The position numbers and the translations under genes were made by a program. This document shows positions 1-13,048 of a stretch of DNA of 64,000 bases, one piece after another (within the stretch, counting starts at the first letter, position 1; each line of letters starts with the position of its first letter). The notes beneath the pieces are model-generated. The model was not told the origin of the DNA, did no database searches, and saw only the letters and a list, made by a program, of their open reading frames with translations. This DNA comes from Larus michahellis (lineage: Eukaryota > Chordata > Aves > Charadriiformes > Laridae): contig NC_133907.1 of the NCBI RefSeq assembly GCF_964199755.1, forward strand, positions 1,307,001 to 1,371,000. The letters run 5' to 3'.

Positions 1-1842
1 ATTCAGGTCCTTAAGCTAGTTTGGATCCGCAGCACAAGTAATTACAGAAAGACATTGATTTAATTTGCAGAGCGTAATCGATAGGGACCAAAGTAAGCTG
101 CTGTGGTTGTCGCAGCCATTGGTGCTGTTTTATAACAAAAACCTGACCAGGACAAGGTGTGTAGCAGTTGTGAGCTACTGGTAACACAAGGGTTGAGCAG
201 GGATTCAGCAGGGTGGCAGCCCTCACCAGTTGTGGGGATGGTTGCGGTGTTGCTGAGATTATTTAGGATTGGATTTTTTGTTGTGAAACCTGTTCATGGA
301 ATTCAGGAAGAACGTTTTATGCACTTAATGCCAAGCACTTACTTCACTGTAGTTGAAACAGAAGCAAGATGGGATGGACAGTATGCATCTGAAAGACGAT
401 GAACTGGTATAAGCAAAATCTCAGCCAGAAGGGGGTTTGGCTGCATGTTTTCCAGTTTTAATGTACTCAGTTTCAGACTTGACGCTTGGAAGCATATGGA
501 ACAAGAGAGAGGGGAGGGGTAGTTTTGGTTTCGTGTTGGTCCTCCTACTCCACCACCGCTTTTAAACCTAGCCACCTTTATATGCAGACTGGACAGAAAC
601 GAGTTTCACCATAACTGCTGCTTTGAATTGCCTGCAGAATACTGAAGCAGACAGAATTCACTTCCACAGAATTTGTAGCATGGCTTTTAGACTGGGGAAG
701 GGAAGAGACAAAGCCTTCTCACAGTGCGGTGTGACATTTGCACACACCATACCTGGAGGACATATGGCTAGTACCACAGCAGGACCTTATCACTGCTTTA
801 TGGGCCAGTCTTGTCAGATGAGTCATCTGCACCTTTGTGTGAAGAACTCAAGCATGTTTTTGGACTCTCTTCCAAGAACTGGCTCACCACATGTGATCCA
901 AGGAAACTGCAATTAATACAGTGCAGTTGCTGGCCCTCCAAATACTGTTAGAGTTACTACAGATTCCTCCCCCTGCAGCTCTGAGCACAACTTCTGTAGC
1001 CTGGTTCGTTCAAGATCTTAATTCCTCCCAGGAATCAGAGGCTTGGGCTTGCTGCTTTCATATAGGAAAACTGGGTCAGTATAGCACGGTTTCCACCTTT
1101 TTGAAGTAACCTTAGACAAGGCAAGGGGGGTGAAAAATGAAGGAAATAAGTATTTAGGAAATAGGGAGGGGGGGAAAGGAGAGAAAACAGGTCAGAATAG
1201 AAGGTCATTGTTTCTTATCGAACACTGCTTAATAAATATTGTACAGTCATATCAATTATTAAAATGTAGTTCTAGCTAAATCTTTTTGATTCTATTGCCT
1301 ATGCCCACCTGGCAAGCTGCAGCTGTATAATCAGGTCTTGTGGGGGTTTTCCTGTTTATTTGTGTAGCTCAGGAGCTACTTGGGTCAAACAGAGCACCAC
1401 AAGTTTCCCTCAGCATTTTTTTTTTTTCAGGATAATTAACTCATCCAAGCAGACAGCGCACTTCCTTGACCTCTCCAGACTCTGCAGACTGTTTTTTTCC
1501 CCCAGAAAGTACTCTCGTTTTCTGTCTTTTTCTTTATCTGTTGCATGTAACACACCAAAGGACAAAAAAGGACTCCCAGATCTATCAATCCATGCTCAAG
1601 TACTTGTCCAGTGAAATAAAAAGGAAACAGACACCAGCTTTGGGGGTGGAGGACCTCCTTCTGCTCAAAGCCCACTGATGCAGAGGACTGTATCAAGGCA
1701 ACTAGGAAACACACCTGCTTAAAGAACCAGCATGTTGCTAAAATCTGAGTCTTAAATCACATTAGAAAGAGGTTTCTGCAAACCAGTTTCACATCTTTGT
1801 ATAACAATGGGGTCAGGTTTTTTGGGGTTTTTTTTTTGTTTG

Positions 1843-1861
1843 TTTTTTTTTTTTTTTTTTT
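1843..1861. repeat. T homopolymer (19 nt)
   Basis: An uninterrupted run of 19 T, preceded by further T-rich sequence from about 1818. It is a simple repeat; no retroposon body was recognised next to it. Confidence 0.85.
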
Positions 1862-4800
1862 AAAACTATACAAAATATCACTCGGCCAGGAGTCAAACAC
1901 CAGAATGCAAACATGAGTGCCTTACTGTTGACAAAAAGCCCTCAAAATCAAGACTACATGGCTCATAGATGAACAGCCACTGTCATTTGCTTGAGATGAT
2001 CATATTCATTAGGCAAATTAAATTCTGAATGAATTAATACTTCAGTAGTTTTTCAGAAATCATGTAAAAAAAAAAAAAAGCCAGGATCTCACAACAGTCT
2101 CTCCAGATAGCAGCTGGTCTGTTGCAAAGAAATCAGGCTAATTTGAGGGTGTTTGCAAAAGCGATACTCTGGCCAGGCTGCACTGCAGCCTTATTATTGT
2201 AGTTGTCACAGGCAGTGGCTGCAGCACTTCCAAAAACCACCCAACAGGGGAGAAATCCTCCTTCTCCAGAAAAGGTTAAACAAACCAGTACTAATGTGGT
2301 AAGGAAAGTTGTATTTATAGGCATAATCCATTTAATTTAAAAAAAATAGTATTTTTGCAGCCTGTTTACAACATAAAGGAAAAAGCTAACAGAGAACGAT
2401 AGGTGTGTGGAAACACCAAGCTTAGGTCTCCAAGGGTGATGGGAGAAGGAAGCTCAGGGTGAGCAGGGACTTTCTGGTGGACTAGAGGCCCAGCACTCAA
2501 ACGCAGCGTTACTTGTGACTTGCTGTGCATCAGCGGCAATGAAAAAACACATGCTACAAAAGCCTAGAAAACCAGCGTATGATGGAGGTCTTCTGCAGAG
2601 AGACAAGGCCTTTGCTAGCTTTGAAGAAGTCACTGCCACCTTACGTTGCTGTGCATAGCTCCCCCCATCCCAGCAGGCAGACAGGGAGCAACTCTAAGGA
2701 GACATGGAGGCAGTAAAATGGAATCCTGTCCCAAGAACATGGAGACTTCACAAAGGTTTTCTGTCACAGCCTTGCACTTTGACGGTAACAGTGAGAGGAT
2801 GTTGTACCACAACAAATCATAGCAGTAATGTCAACACTAAATGCTCAGGCCAATAGGAAATGTTACATAATTTAATGTTTACATTTTATTCAATTGAGGA
2901 ACTCGGATTTCAGAAGCACAGGATTTTCTGTCCTGACTGAAATTTTCCAACAACCCCTATTTGGATTTACACCACCATAACTGAACGGAGGATCCTAACT
3001 GGAACTAAGGAGGGTCCCAAAAAGCTGGGGGAAGAACACGCAGAATATATGGATGCATTTTTAAATTCAAATCCTGTCTGCATTTTCATGTAGGTTAGTC
3101 TGTATGTAGTGCTCAGTGTCACGCTTTGTGGCATCAAGTGACAAGTCATACTCCTTACACAGCCCAACTTAAAACCAAAGAAAAACAGAATGACTAAAAT
3201 ACCATTTGTAGTGGGAAGTGAATAAATCCCTGGAGGGCCTGCAAGTCTGGTTTTCCAGACGAGACACTTAGCCACATTTTCCTATTCTGTTCAACATGGA
3301 TAACCATACAGACTAGTTTTGCAGAGCACTATGAGATCTGCTGGTGAAATAACTACAAAATAGATGATTATTCCTGTTGCGACCAGGGGACTCATGCTCC
3401 TACCAAGTGCTTGGGCCACATCTTCGAGTTGTCAATGGAATTTCTCACTTCACTCTTTGCATTGAAAATCAACAGATAATCTCAAGAGAAATTCTGAAAA
3501 AGGCAAAAGACTAAAATAAAACAAGCAGGGATGCAGTAAAGCAGCAGGATTCAGAGCATGCTGTGGGCAAAGGCTGCATGGCCAGTTTTGGTTACTGACA
3601 GCATGAGGGCAAGCTGTTGGTCTAGCTCTGCGCTGAAAAATGCTGGGCTAACAATAGTGTGCACAAGAGAAACAGAAAATAGTACAACAGATGGTGCTGT
3701 GCTATCTGAAGGCAGGGATATCCCATCCTTTTGGGGATGCTGTGTGGGTGAGTGACAGGAGAGAACTAGAAAGCACTCGCGTTGCCAGGGAGAGTGTTTC
3801 CAGAGAGATCCCTGCAGTTGGATAGCAGGTGAGCAGTCAGACATATGGTCCCAGCAGGGACTGTCTGTCCCAGAAGCATTTGCAACTTTAGGAATCACTA
3901 TCATTTAGGTTTTTTCTGTAGGGATTACACAAAGCCAAGAGCACGCTGCATTTTCCTTGATTTACTTCAGTGATTAAGTAAGCTATCCCTTGGTGTAAAA
4001 TCTGGCATTACAAGCGGCTGGGAAGCGCAGTGGCATGTCCTCTCCTGTTAGGGTTTGCAGCTGCTGGGTTAGTCGGCTCACACAATCTGATACCACCAGC
4101 TCTGGGTAAATCCTTGCTCTTGCTTTATGCAACACCTTGCAATGGCAAATATGCCTGCAGGTGTTTATTTGTCACTTCGCAGACTTTGCAGATTGCCAGA
4201 GGGTCCTTTATGTCCAAATACAGGTTACAGGGAACAGAGAAGTATATTCTCCAGAGCTCACATTGCATGGGGAAATTCCCAGCAGCTTGTATCCATGGCA
4301 AGAATGGCCATTCTCAAATCATTTTACATTAAATGAGGGGGCGGAGGAGAATTTACATAAAGTCAGCAGAGGCAGGCTGACAGGCTATGCATACCAATAT
4401 TTCTTTGTCTGCTCTCTGCAAACCCAGCTGTGATTTCTTCCAGTGACCCAAATCCCACAGTTGTACAGTGCAGTGGCATCTGTTGACCGGGGAAACTGTT
4501 TATAGGTTAAGCGCACAGTTTTGCAGGATCTTAACACTAGCTGTGCAACAGTGAGCATCCCAGCTGAATTCAGGACATTCTGGCACACTTCCAGCCACAT
4601 ACAGTATCTCTGTTTCGTGGACTCTGAAATGTAGCTAGTGCTACAGTCCAAACTGACTTTCTGTCCTGCTGCCCCTGTTCCCTCTGACTGCGATGGCTGC
4701 ACTTGCGTTCCTGGCTGCCCAGGAGGCCGAGCCAGAGCCCATGGACACTTCACTTCTTACAGGGCTGACGGGTGGCTGGCAGCCCAGCCTCAGTCTCCCT

Positions 4801-5278
4801 GCACGAGCACTGTATTAGGCATCCTTTATACAGTGAAGTTAAAGCCTAATTTTTTTTTTCTTTTTGTACATATCGTTACCCAGTGAGCGTCCAGGAGTAT
4901 GCAACTGTTTCACCAGGAGATTTGGGAAGTCTCAGGAAAGGGGCAGTCCCCACCACTGGGCTAAGATTTGTTTCTTGGCTCCTAGTGATTGACTTGGTAG
5001 ACTCCCTACTGTTGCTCAAGCAGTCACTATCAGAGTTGATTTTTAGCATCACTTCAGCAGTGGCAGATGTCCTTATTTAAAATAATATAATGGCAATACA
5101 TACATAATGGGATAGAACTAAAACCCTGGGATTTATATGATTTCTTTTGTTTGCATGTCCTGAAGCATCAAACCCGTGATGTTCTCAATTTGCCCAAATC
5201 TAAGCTATGTAACAGTGCTTTTTCCCACCGCCTCCCCTGTGGGAACACAGGGCTCCAGGGTTTTACTCCTGCTTCATA

Positions 5279-5318
5279 GAAAAAGAAAAAAAAAAAAGAG
5301 AGAGAGAAAGAGAAAAAT
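5279..5318. repeat. Purine-only tract (A/G)
   Basis: About 40 nt of almost pure A and G, with an A run followed by GA dinucleotides, inside the PHACTR3 intron. It is low-complexity sequence. Confidence 0.7.
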
Positions 5319-7866
5319 CTATTGCTTTGCAATGAAACATTATTCACCACTTTCAGTGACCTGTACAGCATGACCCAGATCATAACCAGTGTGTGCTTTC
5401 AGTTGGGAGACCCTTCAACATACATTTTAATACATAGCCTTGAGCCCTCCTCAGCCTTCAGCAGAGGAGTTGCACTGGGAGCCTGCACCATTCGCTCTGT
5501 TGTTTGAAGAGCATGTTCTTTCAGCAGGTTTTCTTGCTGAGCTATTTTTAGCTGGAACGTATTTCCCTAACCAGTTCTTCGCCCAGCTGCAAGGCAGAGC
5601 AGAAGAGCAAGTGGCAGTGCTGCTCACGCTGACATTGCTACCAAAGAAACACTCAAACTGCAGACTCAGAGCCTGTCTTTGGCTGAAAAATCAGTTGTAC
5701 TTTTGTCACCCTCATGACTAAATATTGTATTTCTATTACAAACAGGACAGATCCACTATCTAGCAGCTCTGTTAAACCAGAGTGGGGGAGCAGATGGGAG
5801 AAGAGAAAGCTCCTGTTCTGAAATAAGCAGCTATAAGATTTATACCCTAGTGTAGGCACTTGTGTATTAACTAATAGCTCAAATGAAAATAAAAACCTTT
5901 ATGTTATCTCAGTCCTGGAAGGTGCCACAACATCATCCCAGAGTCCTCACCTACATGTTGAGAGAGGTATGAAAGCAAAAGTGGTGGAGGATGCTCAGCA
6001 TCTTCACTGAGCTTTGCAGCAGGCCTTTGAACTGAGGGCCAGGCTCTGCTCTCCAGCTGCGTCTGGCCTTTCTTCCTCACACATTGAGAAAACTAAGAAA
6101 CCAAAGGTCAAATGCAGCAGGGCTTTCATAGGTGGTGAAAACAGTGATTACCGTAAAGGCTTCTCCATCTGAATCCTCTCCCATAATTAGATACTGGCTC
6201 TGTTGGTGTATTTCAGCCCACACAGTGCTTATCACTAAGTAACACTATGCAATAGCAAACCTGTCACAAGGATGTAGGTCGTTCAGGGACAGTGGGTTAT
6301 GATACAAGGGTCACGCTGGGCAAGTACGTAGTTTTTATTCCAACTGAAATCTGAACTCCTTATTGCAGGGCTTATATCACAGAAATTATAACGATGAACA
6401 ACCGTAACTGCCTGGGAGATGAATGACAACATAATTAACTGAACTCTTGCTGATTTGCAGCCTTGAAAATCCAGACAGAACTGAAGGCCAAACAAACAAA
6501 TAAGATGTGTAATTAAGGCAACATATATGGCCTCTGCATTTATCCAGTATGTTCTATTGGACACCCAAAGGCAATTTTCTTATTTGAATGCAAAAACTAG
6601 TTTAAAAGGAACATGGACACAAATATTGGGCAATTTTAAAGAAGTAAAGTTTTTGCATGCAACTCGCAGAATCTGCCATACCAGCTCACCCTTTTCATAC
6701 TGCTCTTCAGCCTCCTACCAGGAGAGAATGGAGCAACTACTCTTATCCTGTTATGGGAAATGCTGGCACATCACTCAGCTACCACTTTTTACATGCTCCA
6801 GAGTTACCTTGGGGTAAAACCAAGATTGTATCTCAGTGTCTGCCTTCTAATTTTGTACAGACTGTAAAAGGCAAGTCCCTCCTACCGAGGATTTACTACT
6901 ACCCATAATTGTACATTGCAAGCAGTACCACACTGCCACGGTGCAGCGTGTGGGTGACTCAAAGCCCTGGCACACATCCTCTTCACGGCTACTTATGGGA
7001 AGGATGAAAATAAATTTCTTGTTGAATTGAACATGATGTTCTGGTAATAGAGGTGCCAATTTAAGAGGCAGAGCCTTTGTTTCCTGATGGGCAGCAGACA
7101 CAAGCTGCTTTATGAGAAGCGAGCACAGGGCACTCCCGTTCCTCCCCACTTTGCCTCTATCTGCAGAACTGCCCGCCACAAGAGACAATCAATGCAACTG
7201 CTGCTGGCTACAGCTCGCTTACTGAAGGCTGGATTGATTGCTCACTTGTCAGACCAGAGTCCACAGGCACACGCATGTGTCCATGTCTACCTGCTCTACC
7301 CCTCCCTTTGTAGATTATCAGAATCACATGGATCTAACTAAGAGCAGAAACAGGATTCCAAAGTATGTCTTTTGACTTCAACTACAAATCTGAAAGAAAT
7401 CCAGTTTTATGACAATCATACATACAGACACGGTGCAACAGACTCTGTGCAAAAATATATTTTGGAAACAACACATTTTGGGGACAGATCAGAAACCCCA
7501 ATGTGAGCTTTTTTTGCACTGGATTCTGCTGAGCACTTGCTAGGGTCTGCCAGGCAGGTGAGCCTGCACACTAGTAAGAGGAGCTGGAAAGGAAGGACTG
7601 TCTCAGGTGTGGGGAGTCACCATAGCCCCGTACACATACGGGCAGGCTGTACCCCTTCCAAATTAGTCTCTCATCAGCTATTCTGTGCCCATACCTGCAA
7701 GCCCCCAGCCTGCTGTGGCTTTGCTGAGGTGCAATTCCCACAACAGACAAAGCAGACACTGCTAAGGTTAACTATGAGGACAGAGAGCTTTGCAGCATCT
7801 CCTGCTTTAGGACATATTGATGCATTGCCTATCTGACAGCAGCCCCTGGGATCTCAGTGACACACA

Positions 7867-7888
7867 AATCCTCAGACTGCTGAGGATT
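7867..7888. repeat. Perfect short hairpin
   Basis: AATCCTCAG, loop ACTG, then CTGAGGATT: nine-base-pair perfect arms with a four-base loop. It is intronic and its function is unknown. Confidence 0.7.
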
Positions 7889-10800
7889 CAGAGTCACCTG
7901 TAACAGTCCAATACCATCAGCCTTGGTGTAATGCTGGTCCCAATACATTAATTCCCTTGAATGTGAAGGGACAATCCGACTGTGTGAATAAACATTGATC
8001 TATTGATCAGTCACAGGCACATGTGAGAGTCATCGGGCTCATGAACATGTGACCTTGCCCCAGAAGGGACGAGCAATTAGTGCTCTTCCCCTTGAAGCTG
8101 ACTCCAGCATCTGCACTTGTGCTTGTGTCAAACGTGTTAGTTAGCAGGACCTCAAACTGGACTCTCGTGGTGGAGGGCTACAGCCCACTCCACCAGACCA
8201 GCCAACAGGGACTTGCCCACCCATCGGGCCAGTAGGGGCCATACTCATTATCTCCCTGGGCAGCCTGTTTTGCTACAGTTATACACCGCACATGTACGTC
8301 AAGGGAAACAGCCAGACACACCTAGATTTATGGCCCCTCTCAGAGCCAGCATGGAGCACTTATGAAGGTCCCAGCATTCCCATGCACACATTGCATGGAG
8401 AAAACAAATACCCCGAGGCCACGTGCGGGCTCTCAGCACCCGCGGTACTCTGAGACCAAGAGTGCACATGGCTGGACCTGCAGGGTGTTCTCGGGGCGAA
8501 CCACAGGTGGCTGAGCTCACCTGCAGTGACCTGCTCCTCTCACCCTCAGGAGTAACACTGCAGAGGACATGGCAGCAGGCAAAGTCTTTGCTTCTGAGAG
8601 ATGGCAATATGTAAATTTATCCAGTTATCTTTCTAAACCCAAATTACTAGAGAAAACATTCTAAAGATAATCTGAAAATACGCCACTAAACACCCCCCAA
8701 ATGTCAAACAGCTGAAGAATGCCTGCTGCTTGAAGGTTTATGCTCACTTTGCACAGAACAACAATAACACAAAAACTTTGTTATTTGTACAAACTTAAGA
8801 ACTAGCTGTCTGTGCAGTGTTGCGTGTCCCTTCCCCCTCCCCCCCAGTTTACGGCGACTGCTTTGTCATTATGAGAAAATATTCAGATTTTGGTCTCTAT
8901 CCAGACTTGGAGCATCACTGACACATGTACAGCAAACTCTGTCTGAACTGTACCCAGACATCATTTACAGGGGAGTGACATCGGTGACTCCGGTTCTGCT
9001 CGGTTTCCCCGAGGCAGCTGCAGTTGCCTCGACTGAGGCGCTGCGGGTTCAGCTCTGCTTTCTTCTGCTCTTGGCATCCCTCGGTTTAAGCTAATGGGGA
9101 AGCAAATTCTGGGAGCAGATACTCTTAACATGAGACTGTGGCAATATCAGTGACAATGCACACATGTACACCGTGGGGGATCTGGACAGAGATAGGACTT
9201 GCCTGCAAGTTACTTCAGGGTTTTCAAGAAAGTTTCAAGACCTTTCCAAAACCAGCTGGCCCTGCAGAGGTGCTCAGAGGGAGCACTCCTGCCTCAGCAG
9301 GCAGTGCAAAAATACACAAACCTAGATTTTAATATCGCCCAAAACCACAACAGCATTAATTGGATGCTTTCTCAAAAGCAATAAATAGCTATCTAAATTT
9401 AAATCAACTGAAAAGAAACAATTACTGCAACACAACGGAAGTGGTGTGCTGCATTAGTACTCCCCGTGGAGCTTACAGTCACCTCACTGAGGTAAGTCCT
9501 CTGTGGGGCCCAGTCCCCAGCTGGAAAAAACAACAGAAACAAAACGCACAGGACTCACATGTCCACGTCCACGTCCACATTGCAGCGGTGCTGGAGTCTC
9601 ATGCCCACCTCAGACCTTCAAACGGCTCCTGCAAGCAGAGCTGCAGAGCAGCATGGCTCCCCGCTGGGCGCAGGCTGGGCCCAGGCGGAGCCCTGCAGCC
9701 GCCCACGCTCAGGTGCAAGAACTTTGCTGAACCCACAGGACGCGAGCCAGGACTCGGCTCTGCTTCAGAGTGGCCTGTGGCTCTGAAATACAAAATCCTC
9801 TCTGTGCAAAGCTTGCGGAGACCATGCACAGTCCACTGAGGGCTCAGTTTTTAGCCTTTGCCAGGGCTCCTATATGGCAGGTGCCTGCTTCATCCTCTGG
9901 GATCACACACCAGCTCCCCGCTGCAATGCAATCTGCTGACAGTCGTTATTCCGATGGAATTTGTGTCCTTTGAACAGGAGATTTGAGCATCCCCTCCCTA
10001 GAGCCTTAGCGTCTCAGTGCCCGCTTCCTGGCCTCCCCAACAGCGCTGTGAGGAGAGCTGGCCGCCATTTCCCCTGGCCCGGCCTCCCTGAGCTGCGGCG
10101 GTGTTTCCAAGGCCATGGCGCTGCCTCTCCGCACAGGGGACATTTTCTGGTTCTGTCAGCAGCAGGATTTCATGTTTTAACAGCTTCAGAGAAAAATACA
10201 AAATAAATATGCGAAGTAGAGCGCTTGTTGCTCAGGAGAGCATGTGGAGCCCCATGGTGCCCAGAGAACAGCTCGCCCAAGCAGAGGCACAAACTCATCT
10301 GAAAGTTTCTTACTTAAAAGCCGCCTTCAGGAGGGAGCGCGTTTCTGACAGAGGTAACCCACAGCCTCCTGCGCTGGGCTGAGCCACTGGCCTGGCCGGA
10401 GCCCTCAGAAACGCCTCTGCCCTGATCTTACCCCAAGCCCGGCTGCAGGCGAGTCCTGAGGGAAGTCAACAGCATCAAGGGGGACTGTGTGTCCTCTTCT
10501 GAGGAAACGATGTGCAGCTGCGGCCACTTAGACCCTTCTCCCCCCTGCCACAGCAGCTGAGTGGCTCGGGCAGGACGGGCTCTGCTCGCACGGCAACTAG
10601 TTTCTTGTTATGGCGGCAGATGCGCTGTGGCAGCAGGCTCGCTCCTCTCTGGGCCTGGGAAAGCCCCTCCTGCAGAAGATGCCTCTTGTGCCCCGATGCA
10701 CTGCGGGCAGCCCAGCACTCGCCGCTGCTTCCCCTCTGCACAGCCAGCGGCCCTTGGTGGGGGCATGGGAGCCCGTCACCTCCACCAGCTTGCCCGGAGC

Positions 10801-12992
10801 CCAGCCGCCATGTGGCACAGCTCTCGCAGCGGGGAAAGCTAACTGTTAGAACGTTATTTTGAAGAAAAGCCCACTTGTAGTTTCATGGCCATGACAAAAT
10901 GCTTGGAAGTGTGGCCCACATCTCTGAAAAACGCGGGGGGGCGGGGAATGCAATGCCCTCTTGTGCGTATGTGTGCCTGTGGGCGCCTGCACCTTTTCCT
11001 TCTGTTGTCGGCAAAGCCGAGGGTGGGCACACAAATACGTTGTTGTCGCTGGGCACCCACCATGTAGTTATCAAAACCAAAAGGGAAACAGCGTTTTAAT
11101 TAATCAACCGTCATAGATATTGCAACTATATATTAAAAAAAATATAGAGCATCATTCATCTACATATGCATTCTCACACTGCTTTAATCATTTCTGTTAG
11201 GCTTTTAATCCCCCAGTTTAAAAGGGGCCTCTGAAATCTAATGTACTGATTCTGGGAGAATCTATAAATCTCGCGTGGAAGGGCTGTAATTAAGAACGGC
11301 TTGAGAGAGGCATGTGAGCAGCAGGTTGGGTGGACCTTTCATTTGCAGATAAGCTCTCCAAGTCAGTCATTCTTCCCTGATTTATATTATAAAATGCACA
11401 TTAATCTCTTTCAAACAAAACCTAACCAAAGTTGTACAATTTCTGAGACATACAGGGAAATGAGGGAGGAGACTAAGGGTAACAGGAATTAAAAATACAT
11501 GTTTAAAGTCTTTAGTGGGGCATTTCAGCACCATTCCTGTTTCAGTATTCGACCTCCTACTCCAAGAAGAAATCCAGAGGCCGGGAGAAAAACCTGAGGT
11601 GACACGAAGTGTTAGGCAGGAAGAAGGAGAGTCAGGCTATAGGTGTGTCTAAGCTCAAGAGCTCGTCATCTAAGTTTTCTGTTGGTGTGAACCTGGTATA
11701 GTACTTGTGATGCCTTCCCGTTGCCAAAGATAAGAGCTTTCCCAGTGATCTCAGGGAAATGCATTAAAAAAGAATAAGGAGATTCATTCATATTTTGTGC
11801 TGTTGGTCTCGTAACATATGAATACAGAGCTGATTTTTAAAGTATATTTGGTAAGCTTAAAAACCAAGGAGAAATTAGAATCAGGTGCTTTTACCAGTTC
11901 TTTTACAATCTGTTAAAGGTTACTTCATTTTTTCATCTCTTATCTATTTGACAAAATGTAGATCTTGTTACAGCATCACTTTATAATCATTCCTTTATTT
12001 CCTATACACAGTAGAGGGCTAACTAGTGCAGCAGTGGTTTGCGGTGTGGTCCCTGCTTGGAGTATTTCTTTGTCTCTGTAACTTCATCTCTGGCTTGGCA
12101 ACATCTGCTGGAGAGGAGACGATGAGAATCCTTAAGGCTGCCAGAACGCAGGCCAGAAAGCGTCGTAAACTCCTTCCGATCTGCTTGCTGGATTATTACT
12201 TGAGAGCTAGCAAATGCAGTGCGTGTGTGTGTCTGCCGAGGGGGGCGTTCAGTTACCTGAGATTCTCTGCAGATATGAGCAGCGTCTCGTGGGGAAGCCT
12301 CATTTAGTATGCAGAATAAAATCGCTATGGCACTGATCATATGATTTGAAGGCTCAATCCTGAAGCAGCGCTCCTGAAAAGGGGAGGTGAAACTGCCTGA
12401 GACACTCCGTTCCGACAGCGTGAGGCTGTGAGCAGCACACGAATTTTATTCAGCAGGCAGGAGGAGAGCTGCTGGATTGGTCTGTCAGATGTGTAGTCGG
12501 GAAACCACGGGAAAGCTTTATTTCTGGCAAGTCTGCATTTTGTCAGGATGCACCACTGGCGTTACTAGGAAAAAGGAAGCCCGCTGCTACGTGAGATTAA
12601 AAGGTAGAGGCAGTGGTAGCTACAGAAGATCCCTGTGAAACGCATTTGATAACCACCTTAAATACCCCCTCCAGAGTGACTTTAACTGTGGGAGAGCACT
12701 GCTTCCAAGTGACTGTCTGGCAAGTGTGGTGAAAAGGATGCACGTTCCGAGGAAGCGCTTCGCTGACAGAGCAAACTAGAGGAGAACTTCTGCCTGCATT
12801 GCTGACATTTGGGAACAATAATACAAGAAAGCATTCTGGTGCCAGGATTCTTGTATTTTTTTTTAATTCCTGAGTCCTGGAGAGGGATTTTGTAGCACCT
12901 CCCTGAGGAAAACACCAACCAGAACTCAGAATACTGCAGACTTTCCAAAGAACAGGCATGGTACAAAATGTGATTTTGGTGTTTTTCCGCAG

Positions 12993-13048
12993 GCGACTCA
13001 GCCAAAGACCTGCTGTTGAGGAGCTAGAAAGAAGAAATATACTTAAAC
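12993..13048 (+). CDS. PHACTR3: PHACTR3 exon: RPEL motif
   Basis: The acceptor is tttttccgcag and the donor is gtgagt. The exon has one leading base, 18 codons ([18 protein letters not shown]) and one trailing C. The trailing C joins AA of the next exon to give Gln. Confidence 0.93.

Larger units (their letters stand above)
1..12992 (+). other. PHACTR3: PHACTR3 intron (5' end outside window)
   Basis: This stretch precedes the first PHACTR3 exon I can support, at 12993. I read all frames for an upstream RPEL exon that would end in phase 2 and found none that is convincing. The open frames here are short and of low complexity. The sequence holds a T run near 1.85 kb, a purine-rich tract near 5.28 kb, a small hairpin at 7867-7888 and a GC-rich patch around 9.6-10.8 kb. 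The preceding exon is therefore probably left of the window. Confidence 0.6.

Noticed and set aside
8150-8285. Phrase resembling a CR1 LINE fragment (CTCCCTGGGCAGCCTGTT)
   Set aside because: Only about 20 bases look familiar and no extended CR1 structure or 3' repeat was seen. A repeat-library search would be decisive.
9420-9491. Strong GTAAGT donor after CACCTCACTGAG on the + strand
   Set aside because: No acceptor plus coding frame upstream gives a PHACTR-like peptide. Probably a chance donor in the intron.
9559-9580. Short tandem CCACGT units
   Set aside because: Only about three copies. Too short to call a repeat element or regulatory array.
11545-11597. Possible extra PHACTR3 exon (YSTSYSKKKSRGREKNL) with acceptor cctgtttcag and donor gtgaca, phase-compatible with the exon at 12993
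   Set aside because: The peptide does not resemble the segment expected before the RLSQRP motif in PHACTR proteins, and the donor is weak. Phase agreement alone is a one-in-three chance.
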